Positions 22,492 to 28,054 of a stretch of 44,927 nt of DNA are shown here, piece by piece. The stretch comes from a virus: positions 1-44,927 of the IMG/VR virus record IMGVR_UViG_3300045240_000060; one strand, written 5' to 3'. Below the pieces are notes generated by a model. It saw only the letters and a program-made list of their open reading frames with translations, was not told the DNA's origin and did no database searches. Positions within the stretch are counted from its first letter, which is position 1; each line of letters begins with the position of its first letter. A program made the translations under genes and the position numbers.

Positions 22492-22648
22492 AGATTTTCT
22501 CCAGAGAAGCTAAGAGTTGTATGAGGACTAAAACCTCACCGAGGGGGACGGGGTTCTGTTTCATGAGCGCCGCAAGCTTTCGCCTCGCGTGGCCCATATT
22601 CACCCTGATAATGGTTTCGCGTAGTTCGGCTTTTGTTAGGGGTCGCAT
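22466..22648 (-). CDS. Small helical early protein
   Basis: 60 aa, mostly two amphipathic helices (KAELRETIIRVNMGHARRKLAALM; GEVLVLIQLLASLEKIY). It overlaps both neighbours by 13-26 bp, indicating coupled translation. No motif recognised. Confidence 0.6.
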   Translation of the reverse strand: MRPLTKAELRETIIRVNMGHARRKLAALMKQNPVPLGEVLVLIQLLASLEKIYGHTEHGG

Positions 22649-22866
22649 CGGTCGACACTCCAGCCATCGCGCTTTTCCGTGTCGTAGTCGTATTGCTCGT
22701 CGCTCTGGAGCACTTCCAAGAGTTTCCGAAGCGCGAAGTTTTTGCGGATTTCGTCTCCGCGCTCGATCATCTCTTGGAGATATTCTTCCTTCAGCGTGGC
22801 AAACGCTTCGTCCATCGCATCCAGGTCGGCTTGAAGGCTGTGCATGCGGCGGGTGCGATCGAGCAT
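22636..22866 (-). CDS. Charged helical early protein
   Basis: 76 aa from ATG 22866, which shares its A with the previous stop (TGATG). It is a predicted long helix (LQADLDAMDEAFATLKEEYLQEM) with an acidic C-terminus. A longer in-frame upstream extension covers the membrane-peptide gene in another frame and is not favoured. Confidence 0.6.
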   Translation of the reverse strand: MLDRTRRMHSLQADLDAMDEAFATLKEEYLQEMIERGDEIRKNFALRKLLEVLQSDEQYDYDTEKRDGWSVDRCDP

Positions 22867-22967
22867 CAGATTGCTCCCATCAGCACAACAATGGAGATGA
22901 CTGTCACGGCCATGCAGAGCGCTATGGCGGTGGCGATGATTGCTTCTTGGAGGAATGTCCAGGCCAT
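22866..22967 (-). CDS. 33-aa membrane peptide, first gene of the leftward operon
   Basis: ATG 22967 follows GGGAG at seven bases and encodes MAWTFLQEAIIATAIALCMA plus thirteen residues, mostly hydrophobic. An in-frame ATG at 23003 lies inside the left operator, probably upstream of the transcript start, so it is not preferred. As the first product of the leftward transcript it may act at the membrane early in infection. Confidence 0.55.
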   Translation of the reverse strand: MAWTFLQEAIIATAIALCMAVTVISIVVLMGAI

Positions 22968-22995
22968 GTCCGTGCTCCCGTTCTGATGGAAGCAC

Positions 22996-23022
22996 GTTGC
23001 CATAATGGAAACCACTAGTCAA
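22996..23022 (-). promoter_or_regulatory. Leftward early promoter (PL-like) with operator OL1
   Basis: Read on the minus strand: TTGACT (23022-23017), four bases, then the 17-bp dyad GTTTCC-N5-GGCAAC (23012-22996). This is the same arrangement as the rightward element at 23442-23468. The dyad halves are exact apart from GTTTCC/GTTGCC. A -10 box is not obvious. Confidence 0.7.
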
Positions 23023-23029
23023 TAGCAAT

Positions 23030-23047
23030 GTAAGCCAGAACGGAAAC
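23030..23047. promoter_or_regulatory. Operator-like site OL2
   Basis: GTAAGCCAGAACGGAAAC is an 18-bp variant of the repressor dyad, closest to the site at 23416-23433. It lies between the leftward promoter and the end of the repressor gene. Confidence 0.5.
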
Positions 23048-23052
23048 TTTTT

Positions 23053-23424
23053 TCAGCTCTTCTTGGTGCGGGTAATTAGGTAATCGAGAAAGCGCTCGAT
23101 CTCAGGCTTCAAATCGGGGTGGTTTGCAATCCGATCATCAATCGAATCCGGGCGCGGCCGCTCATACATTTTAGCCGGTTCGATCTCTAAAACCTCTGCA
23201 ATGGCCTCTATCGCCATACTGCCAGGATCGCGGGCACCATTCTCCCAGCGGGATATGGTTCCCTTGGTCGTCTTAAGCTTGTAGGCGAGGTCTTCTTGGG
23301 TGAGCCCTGCCGCTTCCCGTCGCTCCCGAATAAACGCACGCCTGGGCTTCCTAGGGGCAATGCGGGTAGGTCCGCGTGGCATCCAGGAAGCGTAGTCACC
23401 AAACCAGGTAATGTCGTTAGCCAT
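23053..23424 (-). CDS. CI-like repressor, XRE-family helix-turn-helix
   Basis: A 123-aa protein. The helix-turn-helix spans about residues 30-68 (RRAFIRERREAAGLTQEDLA, KTTKGTISRWENGAR), then AIAEVLEIEPAKMY, typical of Cro/CI-type DNA-binding domains. A short C-terminal region follows (to TRTKKS) with no LexA-like protease domain, so induction by self-cleavage is unlikely. The gene lies between two pairs of similar dyads, the layout of lambda cI between OL and OR. Its start codon overlaps one of them, which suggests autoregulation. Confidence 0.82.
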   Translation of the reverse strand: MANDITWFGDYASWMPRGPTRIAPRKPRRAFIRERREAAGLTQEDLAYKLKTTKGTISRWENGARDPGSMAIEAIAEVLEIEPAKMYERPRPDSIDDRIANHPDLKPEIERFLDYLITRTKKS

Positions 23425-23433
23425 AGTGGAAAC
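23416..23433. promoter_or_regulatory. Operator-like site OR2, over the repressor start
   Basis: GTTAGCCATAGTGGAAAC overlaps the repressor ATG (23424-23422). Its 13-bp part CCATAGTGGAAAC is the inverted partner, with one mismatch, of the sequence at 23452-23464. Binding here would block translation or transcription start of the repressor. Confidence 0.65.
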
Positions 23434-23441
23434 CTTTGAGC

Positions 23442-23468
23442 TTGACTTTACGTTTCCGCTATGGCAAC
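23442..23468 (+). promoter_or_regulatory. Rightward promoter (PR-like) with operator OR1
   Basis: TTGACT (23442-23447), four bases, then GTTTCCGCTATGGCAAC (23452-23468), a 17-bp dyad. It is followed nine bases later by the Cro-like ATG. It mirrors the leftward element and lies in the 52-bp divergent intergenic region. Confidence 0.7.
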
Positions 23469-23476
23469 TTTAGGGC

Positions 23477-23671
23477 ATGGATCACCCAATCAAACAGTAT
23501 CGGGCCCGCGAAGGACTGTCGCAGGCCGAGCTTGGTAAGCGTCTGGGCGTCGAAAAGGGCACCGTTTGCCGGTGGGAGCGTGGCCAACGAGAGCCACGCC
23601 CGCCACTACGCGAAGCTATAGCTTCGCAACTCGGGATTCCGATCGCCGATCTCTTAAGGGTTGCGGAATGA
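23477..23671 (+). CDS. Cro-like helix-turn-helix regulator
   Basis: A 64-aa protein that is almost only an XRE helix-turn-helix (YRAREGLSQAELGKRLGVEK, GTVCRWERGQREPRP), then an SQLGIPIADLL helix. The size and divergent position opposite the repressor match Cro, which would compete for the same operators and commit the phage to lytic growth. The start is ATG 23477, behind TTTAGGG. Confidence 0.82.
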   Translation: MDHPIKQYRAREGLSQAELGKRLGVEKGTVCRWERGQREPRPPLREAIASQLGIPIADLLRVAE

Positions 23672-23673
23672 AG

Positions 23674-23931
23674 CTAATGCTTGAGCGCCAAGGGCCTTTC
23701 GCGCCACGTCGGGATTATCTCCGCAGCATTGGTGGCTGCCCAGAAGCATTTACGAGACGCAATCCAAGCGGTTCTTTCCCATCGGATGCATACGATAAGC
23801 CGGTTCTCTCCCTGGAACGCAGAGAAGTAATTCAATCGCACGGTATTGCACTGAAAGTCGATGGAACTGATGCCATCGACAATGATCTCCGGTGCGTTTC
23901 CATAGTCCGTCACATCCGTAAATCTGAGCAT
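23674..23931 (-). CDS. Conserved-type hypothetical protein, antisense to the early right region
   Basis: 85 aa on the minus strand, ending three bases from the Cro-like stop. It has a natural protein pattern (NAPEIIVDGISSIDFQCNTV, RLNYFSAFQGENRL) resembling small proteins with an E/D-G-I-x-x-I core that I recall from Rhizobiales phages and genomes. An AGAGG ribosome-binding site precedes the ATG. A plus-strand frame from 23668 covers the same bases but reads poorly. It converges on the Cro-like gene. Confidence 0.55.
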   Translation of the reverse strand: MLRFTDVTDYGNAPEIIVDGISSIDFQCNTVRLNYFSAFQGENRLIVCIRWERTAWIASRKCFWAATNAAEIIPTWRERPLALKH

Positions 23932-24136
23932 TGGGGCCTCTGCTTTTTGCCACTAGTCTTTGTGACAAGAGCAAGACAGATTGTCGCAGGTTTGTCAAAG
24001 TTATCTTTATTCAAAACAAAGATTATTATTTTCCCATCTTACGCTCTACCTCCCTAGCGTTCTTCACGCTTACCCGAAGGGGAGACCTGTGACTGTTCAA
24101 TATTGCTCACGTTTGAAACTTTTTTAAGGGGTGGGT
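23932..24136. other. Intergenic region between divergent genes
   Basis: 205 bp without a convincing gene. The middle is AT-rich (around 24000-24030). It should carry the promoter of the rightward GcrA/replication operon and one for the minus-strand gene. I cannot fix -35/-10 boxes with confidence. TTGACA occurs on the minus strand near 23996. Confidence 0.5.
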
Positions 24137-24337
24137 ATGGCGGACGAGATTAACTCATACACGCCGGCCGGAGCCGAATTACTGGCCTTTCGTATCAGAA
24201 GATACTGGGAAAAGGCCGGCTATCCCAAAATTAAAGTCTGGATAGAGGCGGGCCGCGCGTTCGATCAGAACCTCCACGGCGTCCAAATCTTCGAGATCAA
24301 ATCAAACCTAAATCAAAACGGCTTCCCGCCGGAGTGA
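24137..24337 (+). CDS. Small early protein upstream of the GcrA-like gene
   Basis: 66 aa from ATG 24137 behind AAGGGG; a GTG at 24131 is in frame. It has a helix AGAELLAFRIRRYWEKAGYP followed by strands (KIKVWIEAG, LHGVQIFEIKSNL). This short helix-strand arrangement is common among alphaproteobacterial phages, but no function is known to me. Confidence 0.65.
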   Translation: MADEINSYTPAGAELLAFRIRRYWEKAGYPKIKVWIEAGRAFDQNLHGVQIFEIKSNLNQNGFPPE

Positions 24338-24343
24338 GGCATC

Positions 24344-24805
24344 ATGGGTTGGTTGGAACACTGGTCAATGGCCGACACTGCTCAACTGATCGCTCTTCAC
24401 AAAGAGGGGCATTCGTTCGGTTCTATTGCGATTACAATGCGCAAAACCCGAAACTCGATTGCGGGCAAGCTTGGGCGGTTGGGCAGACTTAAAACGAGAG
24501 ACCCGCGAAGCTATCAATGGCATTATTGCGTCCAACCGCGAGTGCGCAACCCCCGCTGTCGCTGGCCGCGGAAACCGCGTGGTCGCCCCCGTGTATTCAC
24601 CCTTCCCCTGAATACACCAGAACCGATCGGGTGCCCCGATTGGCTGGGGCTCACGATATTCGAGCTGACTAACAAAACCTGCCGGTGGCCATCGGGTCAG
24701 GGCCCGTATTTCTTCTGCGGGGCGCCCCAAGCCGATCTCGAGGAGCGCCGTCCCTACTGCCCCTATCACGATCGGATCGCCCACACTTACTCGAGGGCGA
24801 CATGA
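24344..24805 (+). CDS. gcrA: GcrA-family cell-cycle regulator homologue
   Basis: A 153-aa protein. The N-terminal domain (residues about 8-48: MADTAQLIALHKEGHSFGSI then TRNSIAGKLGRLGRL) matches the GcrA DNA-binding domain, including the R-N-x-x-x-G-K-L-x-R-L-G signature. The C-terminal domain has CRWPSGQGPYFFCG and PYCPYHDRIAH, the sigma-70-interacting half with conserved Cys and His. Host GcrA acts at GANTC-methylated promoters with RNA polymerase. A phage copy could redirect host transcription or activate phage promoters. The middle linker is unusually Arg/Pro-rich (RKPRGRPRVF, AT-hook-like). The ribosome-binding site is GGAGTGAGG. Confidence 0.87.
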   Translation: MGWLEHWSMADTAQLIALHKEGHSFGSIAITMRKTRNSIAGKLGRLGRLKTRDPRSYQWHYCVQPRVRNPRCRWPRKPRGRPRVFTLPLNTPEPIGCPDWLGLTIFELTNKTCRWPSGQGPYFFCGAPQADLEERRPYCPYHDRIAHTYSRAT

Positions 24806-25086
24806 AACCCAGATGCTGCCCCTACTGTCATCAGACGCTGCCTGAAACCAGGCTCGGCGTGCGGCTAACCCCGCTGCAAGCGAGGATATTTGATCTAATT
24901 CAACGGGCTGGTGATCAAGGGATAACTCGCTCGGATGTTTACCTGATCGCGTTCGATGGGCGCGACACAGAGATCAACGCGGTATCTGTTCACATCAATC
25001 AAATCAACGAGATGCTCGTCGAGACCGACTACCGGATAGTCGGGGGCGGTTTCTATCGTCTTAAGGCGGTTGAGGTGGTCGCATGA
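24802..25086 (+). CDS. Zinc-ribbon plus winged-helix small regulator
   Basis: 94 aa from ATG 24802, overlapping the gcrA stop as ATGA. CCPYC near the N-terminus is half of a zinc ribbon. The remainder (LTPLQARIFDLIQRAGDQGI, AVSVHINQINEML, DYRIVGGGFYRL) resembles the OmpR-type C-terminal winged helix. It is probably a DNA-binding partner for replication or transcription control. Its stop overlaps the replication gene start. Confidence 0.68.
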   Translation: MKPRCCPYCHQTLPETRLGVRLTPLQARIFDLIQRAGDQGITRSDVYLIAFDGRDTEINAVSVHINQINEMLVETDYRIVGGGFYRLKAVEVVA

Positions 25087-26021
25087 GCCGATGGTTTAGG
25101 GTCTATGACGATCTAATTGATGATCCAAAGTTCATCAAATTATCGATGACCGACCGGTCAACGCTCGTCATGGTTTGGTGTCTCGCATCCAAGAATAACG
25201 GAAAGCTTCCTCCAATTGAAGACATTGCGATTGCCTTTAGGGTACCCAAAGGCAAAGCCCTTAAACGTATAAATAGCCTTAGATCATATGGACTTATCGA
25301 CGAAGACTGCCCCCACAATTGGAATGGTCGGCAATATAAAAGCGACGTTTCAACTGAAAGAGTGAAACGTTTCAGGAAACGGCATGAAACAGTTACTGAA
25401 ACGGCACCAGATACAGAGTCAGAGTCAGATACAGAAACAGATAAGAAAGAAAGAAAGAAGCCATCGGGTTTAGCAACCCGATATTCGATTGAATTTGAGG
25501 AATTCTGGATTGCCTATCCAAGAACTCCGGTCATGTCGAAGAAAGAGGCTTTCCGAGCATGGAAGGGCCTTTCGGAAGATGACCAGAAAGCCGCAACTAC
25601 CTCGTTGGTGGCCTACAAGGCTTTCCTAGCCTCTAAGCCAGATCACCCAGCCGTTCATGCCTGTCGGTTTTTGAGCCAGCGGCGCTTTGATGGGTTTGCC
25701 CACGAGGCGACTGGCCCCCCGGCGAATGGTGGATGGCGTCCAGGCTTACCAACCTCCGAAGAAATCAGGGCAGAACATGCAAAACGATCCGAAATGGGAA
25801 AAGCTTCACCCTTGGTACAAAACGGCGATGGATCACGGAAAGACGAACAAGAGTTGGTTCGCGGTCATACCCGAAAGCGAGGAGTTCAAAGTTTGGCAAA
25901 CATACTTCGATCAACTGGGATGGACCCCGAAATTCTTTCGAGAAGCTCATCTAAGGCCAACTCGGGAGATCACAATGCCTTGCCAATGGCCCCAATGGAT
26001 GGCGGAGATACAAGCGATTGA
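25083..26021 (+). CDS. Replication initiator (phage O / replisome-organiser-like)
   Basis: A 312-aa protein. Residues 1-75 (WFRVYDDLIDDPKFIKLSMT, IAFRVPKGKALKRINSLRSYG) form a winged-helix domain typical of phage replisome organisers. A charged T/E/S/K linker follows (about 98-125), and its DNA contains candidate origin iterons. Residues about 135-200 (FEEFWIAYPRTPVMSKKEAF, FLSQRRF) are characteristic of the C-terminal part of such proteins. After about residue 232 the sequence becomes low-complexity, while another frame continues with a family-like end (25777-26058), so the natural C-terminus is uncertain. Confidence 0.75.
   Translation: MSRWFRVYDDLIDDPKFIKLSMTDRSTLVMVWCLASKNNGKLPPIEDIAIAFRVPKGKALKRINSLRSYGLIDEDCPHNWNGRQYKSDVSTERVKRFRKRHETVTETAPDTESESDTETDKKERKKPSGLATRYSIEFEEFWIAYPRTPVMSKKEAFRAWKGLSEDDQKAATTSLVAYKAFLASKPDHPAVHACRFLSQRRFDGFAHEATGPPANGGWRPGLPTSEEIRAEHAKRSEMGKASPLVQNGDGSRKDEQELVRGHTRKRGVQSLANILRSTGMDPEILSRSSSKANSGDHNALPMAPMDGGDTSD
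25346..25461 (+). other. Candidate replication origin inside the initiator gene
   Basis: Copies of TGAAAC(G) occur in both orientations: CGTTTCA at 25346-25352, the palindrome TGAAACGTTTCA at 25363-25374, GGAAACGGCA at 25375-25384, TGAAAC at 25385-25390 and TGAAACGGCA at 25397-25406. A purine-rich stretch (about 25409-25461) follows. This is the layout of lambda ori within O: iterons, then an asymmetric, easily melted strand. Confidence 0.55.
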
Positions 26022-26058
26022 AAAGAAACCAATATTTTCCGTAGTTGCAAAAGGATAG
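25777..26058 (+). CDS. C-terminal replication domain in the +1 frame (separate gene or frameshifted end)
   Basis: 93 aa from ATG 25777, nested in the initiator gene in another frame. The pattern SWFAVIPESEEFKVWQTYFD, later MPCQWPQWM, is like the C-terminal domain I recall at the end of alphaproteobacterial phage replication proteins, where the W-x-x-Y and final W-P are conserved. Its stop lies five bases before the next gene, better packing than the 26021 stop. It may be a real coupled gene, a programmed frameshift product, or the result of an indel. Confidence 0.6.
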   Translation: MQNDPKWEKLHPWYKTAMDHGKTNKSWFAVIPESEEFKVWQTYFDQLGWTPKFFREAHLRPTREITMPCQWPQWMAEIQAIEKKPIFSVVAKG

Positions 26059-26063
26059 CAGCA

Positions 26064-26585
26064 ATGGCCGGAAGAAGTCGCAAGATTCGTCGCAGACATC
26101 CGTGTGGTCAACCGGTCCACGAACGAGCCGATGAACGGGAGATCGTTTTCAACCAGCCACACAGACGCGAGTTTCCAGAAGCGATCAGGGCAGATCAGAG
26201 GTGTGTCGACGTGCTCGGGAGGCTAAATCTTTACAAGCTGATAAGCGATGAAGAGCTTGAAGCTGCGAGGCTATACGCGCGGATTGTGAGGCGCATGGCG
26301 CAGGTGTTGGATGCTCCTAGTCCACATCCGCGGTCACCGGAGCTCGGGATTATCCCAGGCAGAACCCTACGGGAGTTGGACGATGATGAAGTGGCTCGGA
26401 CCAGAAGTGCTTACGAGAGCTGCTATTTTGTATTGCATTTACTTGGTCGGCCTATTCTTAGGGCTGTATGTCGAATCGCCATCTACGGGGAGCAGCTGCC
26501 GGCCGGAACCACCATCACAGATCTCCGAAATGGTCTTGCCGCGCTTGTGAGACACTTCGGGTTGACAAGCTATGCGAAGCAGTAG
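26064..26585 (+). CDS. Early operon protein, late-regulator candidate
   Basis: A 173-aa protein. It has a basic start (RKIRRRHPCGQPVHERADER), then ARLYARIVRRMAQVL, and a helical C-terminus (TDLRNGLAALVRHFG). Similar proteins with a K-R-x-P-x-G opening are frequent in Rhizobiales phages near the end of the early operon. Standing immediately before a zone of strong RNA structure and a terminator, it could act as an antiterminator or late activator. That role is inferred from position. Confidence 0.6.
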   Translation: MAGRSRKIRRRHPCGQPVHERADEREIVFNQPHRREFPEAIRADQRCVDVLGRLNLYKLISDEELEAARLYARIVRRMAQVLDAPSPHPRSPELGIIPGRTLRELDDDEVARTRSAYESCYFVLHLLGRPILRAVCRIAIYGEQLPAGTTITDLRNGLAALVRHFGLTSYAKQ

Positions 26586-26727
26586 AGCTATAGAAATGCA
26601 GGGTGGCGTTTTGCGCCCTGATCCCGTCTCGCTAGAGACTACTGCTCGCGCTGGTAACACGAGCATTCCCCTAAATCCGGCCGCAGCTCCTAACCCTCCC
26701 CCATCCCCCGTGGGCCGCGGTCGGTTT

Positions 26728-26769
26728 GGCCCTGGTGTGATGCTGCATCGGTGTGGCAGCGCCAGGGCC
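26728..26769 (+). ncRNA. Strong two-helix RNA hairpin in the untranslated zone
   Basis: GGCCCTGG (26728-26735) pairs exactly with CCAGGGCC (26762-26769). Inside it, GCTGC (26742-26746) pairs with GCAGC (26756-26760). The element lies in the 264-bp gene-free stretch 26586-26849, which also has a GGGTGGCG/CGCCC hairpin near its start. It may be an antitermination or attenuation structure, or a small RNA; no family was recognised. Confidence 0.5.
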
Positions 26770-26801
26770 GCTTATCTTTTCCGGTCGACTCTGCGTATGC
26801 A

Positions 26802-26840
26802 GGAAAAGCCGGCGGCGGGGTGCGAAGCCCCGCTTTTTCC
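26802..26840. terminator. Bidirectional-looking terminator before the packaging genes
   Basis: GCGGGG (26815-26820) pairs with CCCCGC (26828-26833) and is followed by TTTTTCC; GGAAAA upstream (26802-26807) can extend the stem and supplies the T-run in reverse. It separates the early operon from the small-gene and terminase operon. Confidence 0.75.
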
Positions 26841-26849
26841 AGGAACTCA

Positions 26850-27113
26850 ATGCCGCAAGTGCTCGACACAACAACGCCAGAAGCCATAGAATTGACTAGG
26901 GCAATCGCGGCTATCGTGCACGGCCAGGCTACTGGCTCCTCACTGGCGGCCATCACAACGGTTCTGGTGAATATCCTGCTGGAGATCGACCCAGAGGACA
27001 GGGACGACGCCTCTGGATGCTTTGCCATGACGTTCCACTCCCTGGTTATAAACAGCGAAAAGTTCCGTAGTGAAATGTTCTTGGCGGAACTACCAACTGG
27101 GCGGATGAACTGA
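26850..27113 (+). CDS. Small helical protein
   Basis: 87 aa from ATG 26850 behind AGGA. It is helical throughout (PEAIELTRAIAAIVHGQATG, AAITTVLVNILLEIDPEDRD), with a C-terminus containing AMTFHSLV. It resembles short proteins found at the head of late operons in alphaproteobacterial phages; function unknown. Confidence 0.65.
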   Translation: MPQVLDTTTPEAIELTRAIAAIVHGQATGSSLAAITTVLVNILLEIDPEDRDDASGCFAMTFHSLVINSEKFRSEMFLAELPTGRMN

Positions 27114-27253
27114 TGTTTCAAGAGTTTGGCCCATGGTTTGCTTGGCGTCCAGTTCGTCTGGGATATGTGTTTTGCGAAACGGGCTGGGCTTGGCTGCGCT
27201 GGGTGCGTCGAACAAAGACAATGGGCGTTTACGAATATCACGAGCTCAATTGA
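27113..27253 (+). CDS. 46-aa Trp-rich protein
   Basis: The ATG shares a base with the previous TGA. The 46 residues include PWFAWRPVRLGYVF and GWAWLRWVRR and end in a Y-E-Y-H-E-L tail. The unusual Trp/Arg content and tight coupling on both sides support a real gene. Unknown role. Confidence 0.6.
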   Translation: MFQEFGPWFAWRPVRLGYVFCETGWAWLRWVRRTKTMGVYEYHELN

Positions 27254-27414
27254 TGGCCCCTAAACTCACCAAGGCCGAGGTCGACTACACCAACACGGGC
27301 GGAAAAGATCACTGCGCAGTGTGCAAGCACTACTCCGAGCGAAGATGCGAGATCGTCGAGGGCTCGATTCTTCCCTGGGGTTGGTGCAAGAAGTTCAAGC
27401 ACAATGCCGTATAA
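27253..27414 (+). CDS. HiPIP-like small cysteine protein
   Basis: 53 aa, ATG sharing a base with the previous stop. Cys spacing CAVCKHY...RRCEIVEGSILPWGWCKKF, i.e. C-x2-C-x8-C-x13-C with a W-C-x-x-F end, resembles the iron-sulfur cluster-binding part of high-potential iron-sulfur proteins. Phage copies of similar sequence are familiar to me from Rhizobiales phages. It may carry a 4Fe-4S cluster or a structural zinc. Confidence 0.65.
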   Translation: MAPKLTKAEVDYTNTGGKDHCAVCKHYSERRCEIVEGSILPWGWCKKFKHNAV

Positions 27415-27595
27415 ATCCCAAGCCCAGGCTGGCTACTTTCATGAGCACCCCGAAAAGGTTGGTGGTGCCAAGGTAGTTGCGGAATGGGACGCTGCCACGA
27501 AGGGCAATAAGCTTCCAAAGCGCGTCAAGAAGATGCGCAAGGGTGGACTGATTTCAGATAAGGCCGCGCAAAAGCACGGCATTGAAGGAGACTAA
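27404..27595 (+). CDS. Small basic phage protein (MPYKSQAQ type)
   Basis: A 63-aa protein beginning MPYKSQAQAGYFHEHPEKVG, then VVAEWDAATKGNKLPKRVKK, a short basic protein type widespread in tailed phages near terminase genes. It probably binds nucleic acid or structural partners. It overlaps the previous gene by 11 bp. Confidence 0.7.
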   Translation: MPYKSQAQAGYFHEHPEKVGGAKVVAEWDAATKGNKLPKRVKKMRKGGLISDKAAQKHGIEGD

Positions 27596-27596
27596 A

Positions 27597-28043
27597 ATGC
27601 CCGTTTCAGTAAACCACGCGCTCAAGCTTGGCTTGGTGTCCGCCAAGGCAGCTGCGAAGTTCAAGCCCTCGATTCTAAACCAAACGCGTGCCCAGCCCAG
27701 CAAGATGGCGAAGTTCGATAGCAAGCAGAAACACGAGGGCAAGGCGCACGATCCTGGCGTTCACGACGTTGACGTGATCAACAGCAAGGCAACCCAGGCG
27801 GACCGTGCTGGATCGATGCCCAGCAAGGGCGGGGCTGTGAATGCCAGCCGCGTACCGGGCCCGAAGATGATCGATCAATACTATCAGAAACCAAAATTCC
27901 CTGCCGGCGGCAACGTCAGTGGGAGTGGAAGCGCCAAGGTCGGGGTGCGCGGTAAGCGCCCCGTCACCACCGGCGGCAAGGGCGGCGGCAACGCTGGTAA
28001 CAAACACTATTACGGCGGCCCTAAGGGTCGCGATGGAACCTAA
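27597..28043 (+). CDS. Basic Gly/Lys-rich protein
   Basis: 148 aa from ATG 27597 behind GAAGGAG. It is rich in K, G, S and N, with little hydrophobic core; the C-terminal third (KGGGNAGNKHYYGGPKGRDG) looks disordered. The first 20 residues form a helix. It could be a packaged or nucleic-acid-coating protein. No family was recognised. Confidence 0.6.
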   Translation: MPVSVNHALKLGLVSAKAAAKFKPSILNQTRAQPSKMAKFDSKQKHEGKAHDPGVHDVDVINSKATQADRAGSMPSKGGAVNASRVPGPKMIDQYYQKPKFPAGGNVSGSGSAKVGVRGKRPVTTGGKGGGNAGNKHYYGGPKGRDGT

Positions 28044-28054
28044 AGGAGAATATT

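Noticed and set aside
22521-23018. Plus-strand 165-aa frame opposite the leftward operon
   Set aside because: Arg/Ser/Cys-rich shadow frame without a ribosome-binding site, antisense to coupled minus-strand genes.
23566-24057. Long plus-strand frame after the Cro-like gene
   Set aside because: Although its ATG at 23668 overlaps the Cro-like stop, the translation lacks protein-like patterning, and the minus-strand frame over the same bases reads far better.
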